Positions 29,201 through 37,950 are shown, counted from the first letter of the stretch. The stretch is 64,000 bases of DNA from Pyrinomonadaceae bacterium (GCA_025054715.1 JANWYH010000001.1:246001-310000); one strand, 5' to 3'. Numbers and translations are program-made. The notes: generated from the letters alone by a model not told the origin.

Positions 29201-29608
29201 TCAAACGGAACAACAATCATTCAACGTGCTAACTTTAACCCAAGTTTTTCTGGTTCGATCGAAGGCTCTGGAAGCGTTTCAAAAAGGCTCAACCAGTATT
29301 TCAACACGTCGGCTTTTGTAACTTCACGTTCTGGCACGGCGACTTTCGATCCGAACAATCCTTTTGGTAATACTCCAAGAAACTTTCTGTTCGGTCCAGG
29401 ACAGAAGAATATTGATATTTCTTTCATTAAGTTCATCCCGTTTGATGAACGTTTCAAAGGTGAGCTGAGAGTAGAGCTCTTCAATGCTTTTAATTGGGTA
29501 AACTATGCGAATCCGGGCAATCTCATTGGAACGCCGACCTTTGGTCGAATAACTTCGGCAAGCACGGGACCGCGGGTCATTCAGCTTGCATTCAAACTAG
29601 GCTTTTGA
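26225..29608 (+). CDS. Oar-like TonB-dependent outer-membrane receptor
   Basis: 1127 residues from ATG 26225, which has an AAGGAG ribosome-binding site. Order: signal peptide (LICLLSLMSVLSFAQ), carboxypeptidase-regulatory-like beta domain (GQVSGIVTDQNGAFVQGASV ..., about 20-105), plug (VVTAEAP ... RQLPLPTRNFQQLL), then a long beta-barrel rich in aromatic-ended strands. It ends with the typical GPRVIQLAFKLGF, a terminal-Phe barrel signal. This Oar/CarboxypepD_reg architecture is highly expanded in Acidobacteriota. The ligand is unknown, but the TetR control and the downstream fatty-acid genes suggest a lipid or other hydrophobic substrate. The frame upstream of 26225 overlaps tetR and is not coding. 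Confidence 0.9.
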   Translation: MRVIGLICLLSLMSVLSFAQTGQVSGIVTDQNGAFVQGASVNLTSSSAGWTRQTVTNSEGFYSFQLVPPGKYKIEVEANGFENYEADVVVNITETTSLNVRLSVKGSKEEVVVTAEAPVLQTETSQHGRVITGETLRQLPLPTRNFQQLLTLSAGAQNSLSNNTELGRGDTVISVNGQRTTSNSVRINGIDANSIGTNSTPNIAVPATDSLQEFIVQTSLYDASSGRNSGGNVEAVTKSGTNEFRGNLYYFLRNKSLNANDPFLKASRIERPVLDRHQFGGTLGGRIVRDRAFFFVSYQGTREKNGASLTNSLTFPVIPTGLTDTNRTVTGLAATFGVNAAFISPVAVAILNARLPNGRFAIPSSSVPNRTASLLGITQPQSGLSRFRENQANVNGDFNFTSRHSLSAKFFIADNPTFQANYNFAGLGNGVNQLIGFGGDLTIKQKLYSITDTYVFSPSLVNQLRFGFNRIRVTSFPEEPFTASQFGMTTPFANLYSGAPTLSFNGSDALFVFGSSPLADQSSRINAYSIADTLSWTVGKHRVRFGAEFRFSQVKFYFNAFTRGQIIFTDTVTIVGGTPVVTTAFQNFLQGIGTSLQGSGVFDRYFRVKDFSGFVQDDWKVTKDLTINIGLRYDLFGLPVEDQGRLVNFLPDQLRIGSTTAPAPPPNGFVQASGGKLAGVPTVEKTLVPVDKNNFAPRIGFAYRIWGDDNLVLRGGYGIYYDRFSTRYANTQLFNFPYFALGVGLVNSLVAQPNPIFRSISNPFVPLPSPSQFPTAVTVPSPLSSTVPVVGVPIAGIFVDPDLQTPYVQQYSIGVQGRFAKDYVFDISYVGNRGTHLLQVITLNQPVYNPSTGTFTPRLAPSNVLSANKNVTGGMQQVQTTSVSSYNSLQMSLSRRFASGLQFLAAYTVGRSVDYYSGSAVNELTNMPGDQFNWRLNRGYSDFNRKHRLVISGVYDMPRLVGDENPAKWFLNDWQVAGIAVFQSGLPFSIIDSNGTTIIQRANFNPSFSGSIEGSGSVSKRLNQYFNTSAFVTSRSGTATFDPNNPFGNTPRNFLFGPGQKNIDISFIKFIPFDERFKGELRVELFNAFNWVNYANPGNLIGTPTFGRITSASTGPRVIQLAFKLGF

Positions 29609-29616
29609 AGACTTTT

Positions 29617-29643
29617 GCAGGCTAGTTTCAAAAGCTAGCCTGC
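29617..29643 (+). terminator. Strong hairpin between TonB receptor and KASIII genes
   Basis: GCAGGCTAGTTT (29617-29628), loop CAA, AAGCTAGCCTGC (29632-29643), with one G-T wobble; followed by CCCTTTG. A 12-bp stem without a long T tract: it may attenuate transcription or protect the receptor mRNA, lowering expression of the downstream enzymes relative to the receptor. Confidence 0.6.
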
Positions 29644-29656
29644 CCCTTTGATCTAT

Positions 29657-30646
29657 ATGAAAAGAGCAAAGCTAATAGGAACAGGAATTGCCGTTCCTGA
29701 AAGAGTTTTAACAAACGATGAGTTGAGTCGAATTTTAGGCGAGGACATAAATGATTTTGTTTTGAACACGCTTGGGATTTCTGAAAGGCGCATTCTGAAC
29801 GAGAATGAAAGTGTATCTGATATTGCTAGTGAGGCTTCTAAAAATGCTTTGGAAAACGCAGGATTAGATGCAACTGAGCTTGATCTGATAATTTTAGCAA
29901 CCGACACGCCTGAATATATTTCACCTGCAACATCCGTAGTCGTTCAGCATCGAATAGGAGCCGTAAATGCTGGAACATTTGACGTAAATTGCGCTTGCGC
30001 TGGGTTCGTTACGGCTTTTGACATGGCTTGTAAATACATTGCTGCAGACAGCAAATACAGAAATGTTCTCGTCATAGGCGCTTATGCTATGAGTAAATTT
30101 GTTGATTGGAAAGAGAAAAAAACGGCTACAATCTTTGCTGATGGAGCAGGTGCGGTCATTCTCCAGGCTGCGGAAGAAGATGTAGGACTTTTGGCTTCGA
30201 GGCTTCGTGCTGACGGCAGCTATCATGATTTTCTTGGAGTTTTTGCCGGTGGAACGAAATATCCGATTGATGAAAAGGAATTAAGAGAAGGCTATAGAAC
30301 AAAGGTGCGTTTTGCGAAAAAATATCCGCCCGAAGTGAATATAGTGGGCTGGCAGGAAATTGTTGCAGAAGTTCTAAATGATGCCTGTCTTACGAAAGAT
30401 ATGATCAAGCTGTTTCTTTGGACGCAGGTAAATCTTTCAACAATAAAAACTGTAATGAGCGAGATGAATTTACCGATGGAGCGAACTCACACGGTTATGC
30501 AGAAGTGGGGATATACTGGTTCGGCCTGCATACCGATGGCTTTGCATGATGCTATTCAGGCGGGCAAAATTGTTCGAGGTGATAATATCTTGATGTGTGC
30601 CTCAGGTGGTGGGTTGAACATGGCAGCGGTAGTTTTTAGATTCTAG
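29657..30646 (+). CDS. Atypical ketoacyl-ACP synthase III-like enzyme
   Basis: 329 residues of the FabH (KASIII) thiolase fold. The nucleophile Cys is in place (NCACAGF, about 112), and FADGAGAVIL and ASGGG loops are normal. The other two catalytic residues are changed: the PHQAN histidine is threonine (WTQVN, about 250), and the GNTSAA asparagine is tyrosine (WGYTGSAC, about 282). Decarboxylative condensation is therefore unlikely; acyl transfer or a non-decarboxylating reaction is more plausible. The start is ATG 29657 (MKRAKLIGTGIAVPE). Next comes an acyl-CoA ligase 8 nt later, so it probably uses activated acyl chains. Confidence 0.85.
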   Translation: MKRAKLIGTGIAVPERVLTNDELSRILGEDINDFVLNTLGISERRILNENESVSDIASEASKNALENAGLDATELDLIILATDTPEYISPATSVVVQHRIGAVNAGTFDVNCACAGFVTAFDMACKYIAADSKYRNVLVIGAYAMSKFVDWKEKKTATIFADGAGAVILQAAEEDVGLLASRLRADGSYHDFLGVFAGGTKYPIDEKELREGYRTKVRFAKKYPPEVNIVGWQEIVAEVLNDACLTKDMIKLFLWTQVNLSTIKTVMSEMNLPMERTHTVMQKWGYTGSACIPMALHDAIQAGKIVRGDNILMCASGGGLNMAAVVFRF

Positions 30647-30654
30647 CTTTTCTT

Positions 30655-32307
30655 ATGAGTCTTGCAGGAAACATTTATAGCTTATTTCGCACTCAAACTG
30701 CAAAGTATTCTGAAGAAGCAGTATTTTATCGCCGTAAGGATAACTACTGGAAAGAGCAGACATGGGCTGAATTCGAAGAGCAGGTTCACAGCTTTGCCTG
30801 TGCACTCTTGGCTTGTGGGCTTACAAAAGGTACTTCTTTGGCTATTCTGGCTGGGAACATTCCAGAGTGGACGATTGTTGACATTGCAACGATTGCTGCA
30901 GGTGGAGTTGGCGTAGGCATCTATCCGACTAGCTCTCGAGAGCAAGTAGAGTATATCGTTAACCACTCTGACGCTCAGTTTGCTTTTGTTGACAGCGCAG
31001 AGCAATTTGAAAAGCTCATTAGTGCAAATTGCCCCAAGCTTAAGAGAATAGTCACTTTAGAGCGAATCGAAAGCTCAAAAGCCGTATTCTTTGAGGATTT
31101 TCTTTCATTTGGTAGATCATATCTTAAAGAGCTTTTGTCGGAAGTAGAGCGCATAGGCTATGAAGCAAAGCCTGAGGACATAGCAATAATGGTTTACACT
31201 TCAGGAACGACCGGTAAGCCCAAAGGAGCGATGCTTTCACATCGTTATGTGCTTAATTCTGTTGAATCTTTAAGGCTTTCGGTTCCGATTTTTCACAACG
31301 ACGTTACGCTTTCATATCTGCCGGCTTGTCATGTTGCTGAGAGAATCTCTGGCATATACAATCGTCTTTACAACGGCACAGCGGCTTATTTTGTTGATGA
31401 CGTTTCAAAGCTTTATGAATACATGCTTGAAATAAAGCCTACCGTTTTTGCTTCATTGCCGAGATTTTTTGAGAAAATTTACGCTCGAATCATTTCAGAG
31501 CACGGCGTAAAACCAGACCCAAAAACGGTAAGAGACGCTTTCGGTGGAAGAATAAGATTGCTTACATCTGGCGGAGCGCCTTTGCCTTTGGAGGTAGCAG
31601 AATTTTTTGCTTCTGCCGGACTTCCAATTTTGCAGGCTTATGGGCTTACGGAAAACGTGTGCGTTGCTTTTAATACTTTTGAGAGCTACAAAATCGGAAC
31701 AGTCGGAAAGCCCATGCCGATGTGTCAGGTGAAAATAGCACCTGATGGAGAAATTCTTGTCAAGAGTGAAATGATGTTTTCAGGTTACTACAAAGACCCA
31801 CATAAGACTAAAGAAATGTTCGATGAAGAAGGCTGGCTTAAAACCGGAGACATAGGAGAGATAGACGAAGATGGCTTTTTGAAGGTAACTGGTAGAAAAA
31901 AAGAGATTATAGTTTTGTCAACTGGTAAAAAGGTTGCTCCGCTATTTATTGAAAGTGCTGTCAAAGAAAATCATCTTGTAAGCCAATGCTTTCTTTACGG
32001 TGACGGACGAAGTTATTGCGTTGCATTAGTTACACTCAACGAAAACGAGGCTAAACTCTTCGCGGGGTCAAAAAATACAAACCTTGATGAGCTTACAAAA
32101 AATGAGGGCATTCTGAATTCGATACGGCGAACAATCGAACAAGTAAACAGTCGTGTCTCTTCTTCCGAGCAGATAAAGAAGTTTTTGATTTTGCCAAGGG
32201 ATTTTTCTATTGACTTAGGTGAAATCACTCCGACAATGAAGCTAAGACGCGAAGTCATAGCAGAAAACTTCAAAAGGGAGATAGAAAAGCTTTATGAATC
32301 GTCGTAG
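30655..32307 (+). CDS. Long-chain acyl-CoA synthetase
   Basis: 550 residues of the ANL superfamily, FadD15/FAA1-like. The P-loop YTSGTTGKPKGAML (about 182), AYGLTEN, and GWLKTGDIGEIDEDGFLKVTGRKKE (in pieces about 396-420) are intact, so it should adenylate a fatty acid and form its CoA thioester. The C-terminal sub-domain keeps a lysine-rich loop. It is encoded 8 nt after the atypical KASIII and overlaps the hydrolase by 14 nt. Chain-length preference cannot be read from sequence. Confidence 0.92.
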   Translation: MSLAGNIYSLFRTQTAKYSEEAVFYRRKDNYWKEQTWAEFEEQVHSFACALLACGLTKGTSLAILAGNIPEWTIVDIATIAAGGVGVGIYPTSSREQVEYIVNHSDAQFAFVDSAEQFEKLISANCPKLKRIVTLERIESSKAVFFEDFLSFGRSYLKELLSEVERIGYEAKPEDIAIMVYTSGTTGKPKGAMLSHRYVLNSVESLRLSVPIFHNDVTLSYLPACHVAERISGIYNRLYNGTAAYFVDDVSKLYEYMLEIKPTVFASLPRFFEKIYARIISEHGVKPDPKTVRDAFGGRIRLLTSGGAPLPLEVAEFFASAGLPILQAYGLTENVCVAFNTFESYKIGTVGKPMPMCQVKIAPDGEILVKSEMMFSGYYKDPHKTKEMFDEEGWLKTGDIGEIDEDGFLKVTGRKKEIIVLSTGKKVAPLFIESAVKENHLVSQCFLYGDGRSYCVALVTLNENEAKLFAGSKNTNLDELTKNEGILNSIRRTIEQVNSRVSSSEQIKKFLILPRDFSIDLGEITPTMKLRREVIAENFKREIEKLYESS

Positions 32308-33160
32308 AGTAAAAGGCTTCGTTTTAATAATTTTTCTTGCTTTCTGCCTAAACGCTTTTGGGCAGTTGCAAGAAAAGTTTGTGACAATTTTCGGCGCGAA
32401 GATTCGGTATATTGAAGCTGGCGAGAATAATCAACAAAAAGTTATTTTGCTTCATGGGCTTGGTTCAAGTGCCGAAGCTTGGCAAATGAATGTTAGACGA
32501 TTATCCGAGAAGTTTCATGTGTTTATTCCTGATCAGGTTGGTTTCGGCAAGTCTGACAAGCCTTTTTTGAAGTATCGTGTGGCAACTTATGTTGATTTTC
32601 TCGATAAATTCATGTCTGAACTTAAGATTGAGAAAGCTCATATTATCGGAAATTCGATGGGTGGTTGGATTGCGGCGTTAATGGCTTTGAAATATCCTGA
32701 CAAGGTTGAAAAGCTTGTTTTAGTGGCTCCCGCAGGACTTCTACCAGAGCGGATAGATGAAATGCGAGTTTATCAGCTTAATAATTCAACTCGCGACGAG
32801 ATACGCGATAACATGAAGCGCATCTTTGCTAGTCCGCTTTTGCAAAACAACGAAGCTCTAGTAGATCAGTTTCTCACGCAAAGAGTCTTGTTTAATGATG
32901 GCTACACGATTTCAAGTCTTATTGAATCAATTCGTCGCAAAGAGGATTTTCTAAACGGGAAGCTGAATCAAATTAAAAAGCAGACTCTGATAATTTGGGG
33001 AAGACAAGATGGTCTTCTGCCGGTAAGCGATGCTTACGTTTTTAATAAAGAAATCGCTTCGTCAAAGCTTGTAATTTTCGATAACTGCGGGCATGTTCCG
33101 CAGCTTGAAAAAGCAGAGGATTTTAATCGGTTGGTCGAAGAGTTTTTAATTTCAAAGTGA
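32294..33160 (+). CDS. Exported alpha/beta-hydrolase
   Basis: 288 residues. A hydrophobic N-terminus (VLIIFLAFCLNAFGQ) looks like a signal peptide, so the enzyme probably acts in the periplasm. Oxyanion loop LLHGLGSS, nucleophile elbow GNSMGGW (about 118), acid around WGRQDGLLP and the catalytic His in DNCGHVPQLEKAE (about 270) form a complete triad. The family covers esterases, lipases and haloperoxidase-like enzymes. Its start overlaps the ligase end. It may release fatty acids from lipids taken up through the TonB receptor, for activation by the ligase. Confidence 0.88.
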   Translation: MNRRRVKGFVLIIFLAFCLNAFGQLQEKFVTIFGAKIRYIEAGENNQQKVILLHGLGSSAEAWQMNVRRLSEKFHVFIPDQVGFGKSDKPFLKYRVATYVDFLDKFMSELKIEKAHIIGNSMGGWIAALMALKYPDKVEKLVLVAPAGLLPERIDEMRVYQLNNSTRDEIRDNMKRIFASPLLQNNEALVDQFLTQRVLFNDGYTISSLIESIRRKEDFLNGKLNQIKKQTLIIWGRQDGLLPVSDAYVFNKEIASSKLVIFDNCGHVPQLEKAEDFNRLVEEFLISK

Positions 33161-33170
33161 GGCTTTCAAG

Positions 33171-33566
33171 ATGAAGTTGAAAATCGGAGACAAGTTTTCG
33201 AGACAGAAGAAAATTTCCGATGATGTGATTAGGAAATTTGCTGAGTTTTCAGGTGATTATAACCCGATTCATCTTGACGAAGAATTTGCCCGAAAAACTC
33301 GCTTCGGAAGGCGAATTGCCCATGGCATGATTACAGGTGCTTTAATTTCTGCCGTATTGGGAGATGAGCTTTCTGAAAAGAGTGTAGTTTATCTTTCTCA
33401 GACTCTTAACTTCGTTAAACCTGTTTTTGTTGACGACATTGTAACCGTGACTGCGACTGTGACAGATATTCGAGAAGATAAGCCAATAGTTACTCTGGAA
33501 ACTATTTGCACAAATCAAAGTGGCGAGATCGTAGTAACTGGTCAAGCAAAAATAATGGTTCTTTAG
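33171..33566 (+). CDS. MaoC-like (R)-specific enoyl-CoA hydratase
   Basis: 131 residues of the MaoC hotdog family. The hydratase signature is complete: SGDYNPIHLDEEFA with the catalytic Asp and His, then RFGRRIAHGM. Small single-domain members (PhaJ type) hydrate trans-2-enoyl-CoA to (R)-3-hydroxyacyl-CoA. It follows the alpha/beta-hydrolase by 10 nt, within the TetR-linked lipid cluster. Confidence 0.9.
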   Translation: MKLKIGDKFSRQKKISDDVIRKFAEFSGDYNPIHLDEEFARKTRFGRRIAHGMITGALISAVLGDELSEKSVVYLSQTLNFVKPVFVDDIVTVTATVTDIREDKPIVTLETICTNQSGEIVVTGQAKIMVL

Positions 33567-33579
33567 CGAGAAGAAGGAA

Positions 33580-34808
33580 ATGCTGAAACAAGAAAATAGC
33601 TGGTATGCATGGTACGTTCTTTTTTTGCTGACTTTTGTTTATGTGCTCAATTTTGTTGATCGCACGATAATTCTTTACTTATTTCCCCTTATCAAAAGGG
33701 AATTCACTTTTACGGATTTGCAGCTTTCACTTCTCGGCACAACGGCATTTGTCATATTTTACACGACACTTGGAATTTTTTTCGGTAGGTTAGCTGATAG
33801 AACTTCAAGGGTGCGAATAATAGCTTTTGGTCTGGCTTTGTGGAGTTTATTTACTGGTTTGACCGGCTTTGCTTGGGATTTTTGGAGTATTTTTTTCTGT
33901 CGCGTAATGGTTGGTATTGGAGAGGCGACTTTAGGGCCTGCTGCGATTTCTTTGCTTGCCGATTATTTTCCGCCATCGAAAAGGGCAACTGTAACTAGCA
34001 TCTATTCGATGGGAATTGCCTTGGGAGCTGGCTTTGCAGCATTTTTTGGTGGTTTGATTGGTGAAGTTTATGGTTGGAGAGCCGCATTTTACCTTCTGGG
34101 ATTTCCGGGTGTTTTAGTCGCAATTTTTGTGTATCTAATTCGTGAGCCCACAAGAACTTCCGATAGCAGCGTGATTCATCATTCTTCAAATAATTGGCGA
34201 GCTCTGGTTACAAATAAAGCCTTTATTTTGCTTTGCTTAGGATATGCTTTTTTAGGTCTTGCAACTAACAATCTTTCCATTTGGGGGGCAACCTTTTACA
34301 ATCGGCTTCATGGGTTTGATCTAAAGACAATAGGATTTTGGGGTGGTTTATTGACGCTTCTCGGCGGAATACCCGCAACAATTTTCGGTGGACAAATAGC
34401 AGATTTTTTTAGGCAAAGAGTAAAAGGAGGGAGAATGCTTTATGGCAGTTTAGTTTGTCTTCTTTGTGTGCCGTTTTGGATTTTGTGGCTTACAACTGAT
34501 GAGCCTTTTTTGATTTTGCTTGCAAACGGAGTTTTGCTTTTTTTGTCGCTTTCGTGGTTAGGTGCGGCGGCAGCGGATGCAACGGAAATCGCTGGTTCTA
34601 ATCTTCGAGGTCTTGCTACGGCTATTTACTTTTTCAGCGTTAATATAGCCGCTTATCTTGTAGGTTCTAACCTGATAGGCTATTTGAGCGATCTTTTAGG
34701 CGCGACGGACAATCCGGGGATGATGCGATATTCTCTTGCTGTTTGCCCTATCTCATGTCTTTTAGGTGCGACTTGCCTGTGGTTAGGCAGTCAGTTGATA
34801 CAAAAAAA

Positions 34809-34821
<13 letters not shown>
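33580..34821 (+). CDS. Spinster-like MFS transporter
   Basis: 413 residues with 12 predicted membrane helices. The first loop GRLADRTSR and the segment GIGEATLGPAAISLLADYFP and KRATVTSIYSMGIALG match the Spinster branch of the major facilitator superfamily. Its animal members carry lysophospholipids or sphingolipids, and bacterial ones are poorly known. Placement at the end of a fatty-acid gene run supports a lipid-like cargo. The last 13 nt of the gene, including its TAG stop, overlap the 3' end of the oppositely oriented tRNA-Val. Confidence 0.88.
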
Positions 34822-34885
<64 letters not shown>

Positions 34886-34894
34886 GCAATTATA

Positions 34895-34923
34895 AAAATA
34901 CATAAATACGATTTGACAGTCAA
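34895..34923 (-). promoter_or_regulatory. Promoter of tRNA-Val
   Basis: Minus strand: TTGACT (34918-34923), 17 bp, TATTTT (34895-34900). A perfect TATAAT at 34889-34894 also exists but would start transcription inside the tRNA. The interval between bioD and the tRNA is only 42 bp. Confidence 0.5.
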
Positions 34924-34927
34924 GTTT

Positions 34928-35641
34928 CTAAAAGCAATCGTCGCATCTTTCGATGATAGATTCAATATAAACACCCTTTTGGACGGTTTCAGCAATTTGT
35001 TCTACAGTTTCGAGCTGAGCAGTTAATGGGACTTTTCCCAAAACGGGAAGCTGGCATAGCTCCTCTAACATTTCAGGATTTGTTTGCTCTGCTACATCCG
35101 TGGTTTGAGAATTGAAACCGGAAATTACGATGCCAATGATTTTAAGTCCTTTGCTTCTTGCATAATGAGCAGTCAAATAGGTGTGATTTAAAGTGCCGAG
35201 TTGAGGACGCGAAACTATAAGAATTGGAAGCCCTAGCTCCAAAGCTAGATCTGCCATAGTGTAGTTTTCTCTTATTGGCACGCTTATTCCGCCAGCCCCT
35301 TCTACAATTACGAATTCATAATTTCCTGTTAAGTATGCCCATGATTTTTGAATTGCATCAAAATCAACTGGTCTTGTTTCGCGTCTTGCTGCTACGAGTG
35401 GGGCAAGCGGTTCAGCATATCGGCAAGGCACAACCCATTTTCTATCGCCTTCGATTCGAGCAGCCTCAGCTAAAAGCTTACCGTCATGGGGAAGCTCTGC
35501 TTCTAGCTCGCAACCTGTTTCTATAGGTTTCATAACACCAACCTTGATGCCACGTTCATACAGAAGCCTCGCTATGCCAACGGCTACTATTGTTTTGCCT
35601 ACGCCAGTGTCAGTTCCTGTTACAAAGAATCCTCTTCTCAT
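34928..35641 (-). CDS. bioD: Dethiobiotin synthetase
   Basis: BioD closes the ureido ring of biotin using CO2 and ATP. P-loop FVTGTDTGVGKT at the N-terminus, KPIETG substrate loop, and EGAGGISVPI. The 237 residues are normal. Its ATG overlaps the bioA stop (ATGA). It is the last protein gene of the bioB-bioF-bioZ-bioA-bioD run, and tRNA-Val follows. Confidence 0.95.
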   Translation of the reverse strand: MRRGFFVTGTDTGVGKTIVAVGIARLLYERGIKVGVMKPIETGCELEAELPHDGKLLAEAARIEGDRKWVVPCRYAEPLAPLVAARRETRPVDFDAIQKSWAYLTGNYEFVIVEGAGGISVPIRENYTMADLALELGLPILIVSRPQLGTLNHTYLTAHYARSKGLKIIGIVISGFNSQTTDVAEQTNPEMLEELCQLPVLGKVPLTAQLETVEQIAETVQKGVYIESIIERCDDCF

Positions 35642-36981
35642 AGTTTTGATAAATCGTCTCGGGTTAAGTAGAAGCTTTTTAGCAGAATATGTGTCATTTG
35701 TTCAAGTTCTAGGTTTGTAGCAGTGAGTGGAGGCATAAAGATTAAGACGTTTCCGATTGGACGAACTAGTAAACCTAGTTCGCGGGCTTTGTTTGCAACA
35801 AGCCAGCCTGCTTGCGACTCATAAGAAAATGGTGTTTTTTGCTTTCGATCTCGGACAATTTCAATTCCAATCATGAATCCTGCTTGTCGGATTTCGCCGA
35901 CGAAAGGTTCTTCGGCAATTGGAGCAAGCATTTTTGATAATGCCTCAGCCTTTTCAGGTAAGGTAGGAATTAGTTTTTCGAGTAAGTCAATGTTTACTAT
36001 CGAAACAGCTGCGCCCAGGGCATTACCAGCGTAGGAGTGGCCATGAAAGAAGCTTTTTTTGAAGTCATCGCTCAAGAAAGCCTCGAAAATTTTTTCTGTT
36101 GTTAGTGTTGCTGCAACCGGAAGATAACCGCCTGAGATTCCCTTGCCTAGACACATTAGATCGGGCGAGACATTTTCTTTGTTGCAAGCGAACATAAACC
36201 CGGTTCGACCGAATCCTGTTGCTACTTCATCTACAATTAAAAGCACTTCGTAGCGGCTACAAAGCTTGCTAAGCTTACTTAAAAATCCGTCTGGTGGAAC
36301 TATGATGCCACCAGCACCTTCTATCGGTTCTACTATAACCGCGGCGATTTCATCTGCTCTCTCCTGCAGTGTTTTTTCTGCTGCATCGAGACTTTCTCTT
36401 AAAGGATCGTCGGTTTTGCTACGGTAAGGATAAGGGTAAGGAACGCGCGGATGGTCGGGTAGCAGGCTCGTAAATGCCCAATGAAAAAGTTCATCAGGTG
36501 AAACTCCAACGGCTCCTAGAGTGTCTCCGTGATAGTTATTTTCAAATCCAAGGATGAGTTTTTTTGTGCCCTTACCTAAGTTTGCCCAGTATTGGACTGC
36601 AATTTTGATTGCCGCTTCGACTGCACCAGCTCCATTGTCGGCGTAGAAAACACGTTTTAATCCTTTTGGTGCAATCTCAATAAGTCGCTTTGCGAGCACC
36701 GTTGCTGGCAAATTGCTCATGCCTAGTAACGTAGAGTGAGCGATTTGATTGAGTTGTTCTTTTATAGCTTCATCAAGTTTTGCGACTCGGTGACCATGAA
36801 CATTAAGCCATATAGATGCTGTCCCATCGTAATACCAGCGTCCTAAAGAATCCTGGACACGAACACCTTCTCCACGCACAATGATCAAGGGCTCTTTCAT
36901 TAGGTATTGTTTCATGTGCGTAAAGGGATGCCACAAGTACGTCTTATCCCATTCGACCAGTTCTTGATGCGAGTAGTTCAT
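35638..36981 (-). CDS. bioA: Adenosylmethionine-8-amino-7-oxononanoate aminotransferase
   Basis: PLP aminotransferase (class III) that converts KAPA to DAPA. N-terminal WHPFTHMKQY is the BioA hallmark; GAGAVEAAIKIA, NNYHGDTLGAVGV, VDEVATGFGRTG and the PLP lysine in LGKGISGG (about 279) are all present. The 447 residues fit BioA. It is separated from bioZ by 6 nt and overlaps bioD. The amino donor, SAM or lysine, cannot be decided by eye. Confidence 0.95.
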   Translation of the reverse strand: MNYSHQELVEWDKTYLWHPFTHMKQYLMKEPLIIVRGEGVRVQDSLGRWYYDGTASIWLNVHGHRVAKLDEAIKEQLNQIAHSTLLGMSNLPATVLAKRLIEIAPKGLKRVFYADNGAGAVEAAIKIAVQYWANLGKGTKKLILGFENNYHGDTLGAVGVSPDELFHWAFTSLLPDHPRVPYPYPYRSKTDDPLRESLDAAEKTLQERADEIAAVIVEPIEGAGGIIVPPDGFLSKLSKLCSRYEVLLIVDEVATGFGRTGFMFACNKENVSPDLMCLGKGISGGYLPVAATLTTEKIFEAFLSDDFKKSFFHGHSYAGNALGAAVSIVNIDLLEKLIPTLPEKAEALSKMLAPIAEEPFVGEIRQAGFMIGIEIVRDRKQKTPFSYESQAGWLVANKARELGLLVRPIGNVLIFMPPLTATNLELEQMTHILLKSFYLTRDDLSKL

Positions 36982-36987
36982 AACTTA

Positions 36988-37950
36988 CTACCATTCTAAC
37001 ACAATAGCTGCTGACACAAGTCCAGCACCGACAGCCGTTAAAAGTAGTTTGAATCCCGGTTTTAATAGGTTTTGTTGATAGGCAAGATCAAGAGCTATCG
37101 GTATTGTAGCAGCTGAGCTATTTCCATAGTTTTCCAAGATACAGACGGTTCGTTCAGGTGGTATGCCTAAAAAGCGGCCGGTTTCTTGAATTATTCTTTT
37201 GTTTGCTTGATGAGGAATCCAAAGGTCTATCTGCGAAATGTTTATGCCTGCTGACTCAACGGCTTTCTTACTTGCGTAAGTCATCATTCGAACCGCTTGA
37301 CGGAAAAGTTCCAGACCGCTTTGCATTTGCATAAAGTGCAATCCCTGCCGAATTGCTTCTGTTGATATAGGATTACGGCTGCCGCCTGCTTTTATCAAAA
37401 TTTTGTCGTAGCGACTTCCATCAGCTCCTAGATAAGTACCCAAAAAGCTTTCTCCTGGAGTTAAAACTACGGCACCGGCGCCGTCAGCAAAAAGCGTTAC
37501 GGTTGAAGGATCATTCGGATTGGTGCGTTTTGATAGAACATTTGAGGCAATTACTAAAATGGGTTCATTCAGCCATTTTCCATAAGCTTCTCCCATAGCT
37601 AACGCATAAAGAAAGCCTGCACAGGCGGCGGCTAAATCAAATGCTCCGGCATGTTTTAATCCGAGGCGGTAGGCTACCTCCGGTGCAGTAGGAGGCAGTG
37701 GGTAATCTGGTGTGCTGGTTGCCAGTATGAGTAGCTTGATGTCTTCAGGATCAAGACCAGCATCATTGATTGCTTTTTGACCTGCTTTCACAGCAAGGTC
37801 TGAGGTTGCTTCTTCTGGTGAAGCACATGGACGGAAGCGAACACCAGTTCTTCTTAAAGCCCAACCATGCTCCAATCCGAGAAGCTGCTCGGTTTGTTCA
37901 TTTGATATAAACTTTTCTGGAATAGCTGAGCCGATTCCTTTAATTTTCAT
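36988..37950 (-). CDS. bioZ: BioZ-type ketoacyl-ACP synthase III
   Basis: 320 residues of the KASIII fold with an intact Cys-His-Asn triad: AACAGF (about 110), IPHQANKRII (about 250) and NYGNSSAATIP (about 279). Housekeeping FabH fits the sequence equally well, but its position inside the biotin operon, overlapping bioF by 11 nt and preceding bioA by 6 nt, points to BioZ. BioZ makes a pimeloyl-ACP precursor by extending glutaryl-CoA, known from Agrobacterium and relatives. No bioC or bioH is nearby, consistent with a BioZ route. Compared with the atypical KASIII at 29657, this one is catalytically complete. Confidence 0.8.
   Translation of the reverse strand: MKIKGIGSAIPEKFISNEQTEQLLGLEHGWALRRTGVRFRPCASPEEATSDLAVKAGQKAINDAGLDPEDIKLLILATSTPDYPLPPTAPEVAYRLGLKHAGAFDLAAACAGFLYALAMGEAYGKWLNEPILVIASNVLSKRTNPNDPSTVTLFADGAGAVVLTPGESFLGTYLGADGSRYDKILIKAGGSRNPISTEAIRQGLHFMQMQSGLELFRQAVRMMTYASKKAVESAGINISQIDLWIPHQANKRIIQETGRFLGIPPERTVCILENYGNSSAATIPIALDLAYQQNLLKPGFKLLLTAVGAGLVSAAIVLEW

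Noticed and set aside
29657-33160. Olefin (oleABCD) cluster
   Set aside because: A thiolase-fold enzyme, hydrolase and ligase are present, but the KASIII lacks the catalytic His and Asn, the hydrolase has a signal peptide, the ligase is FadD-like and no oleD reductase is present.
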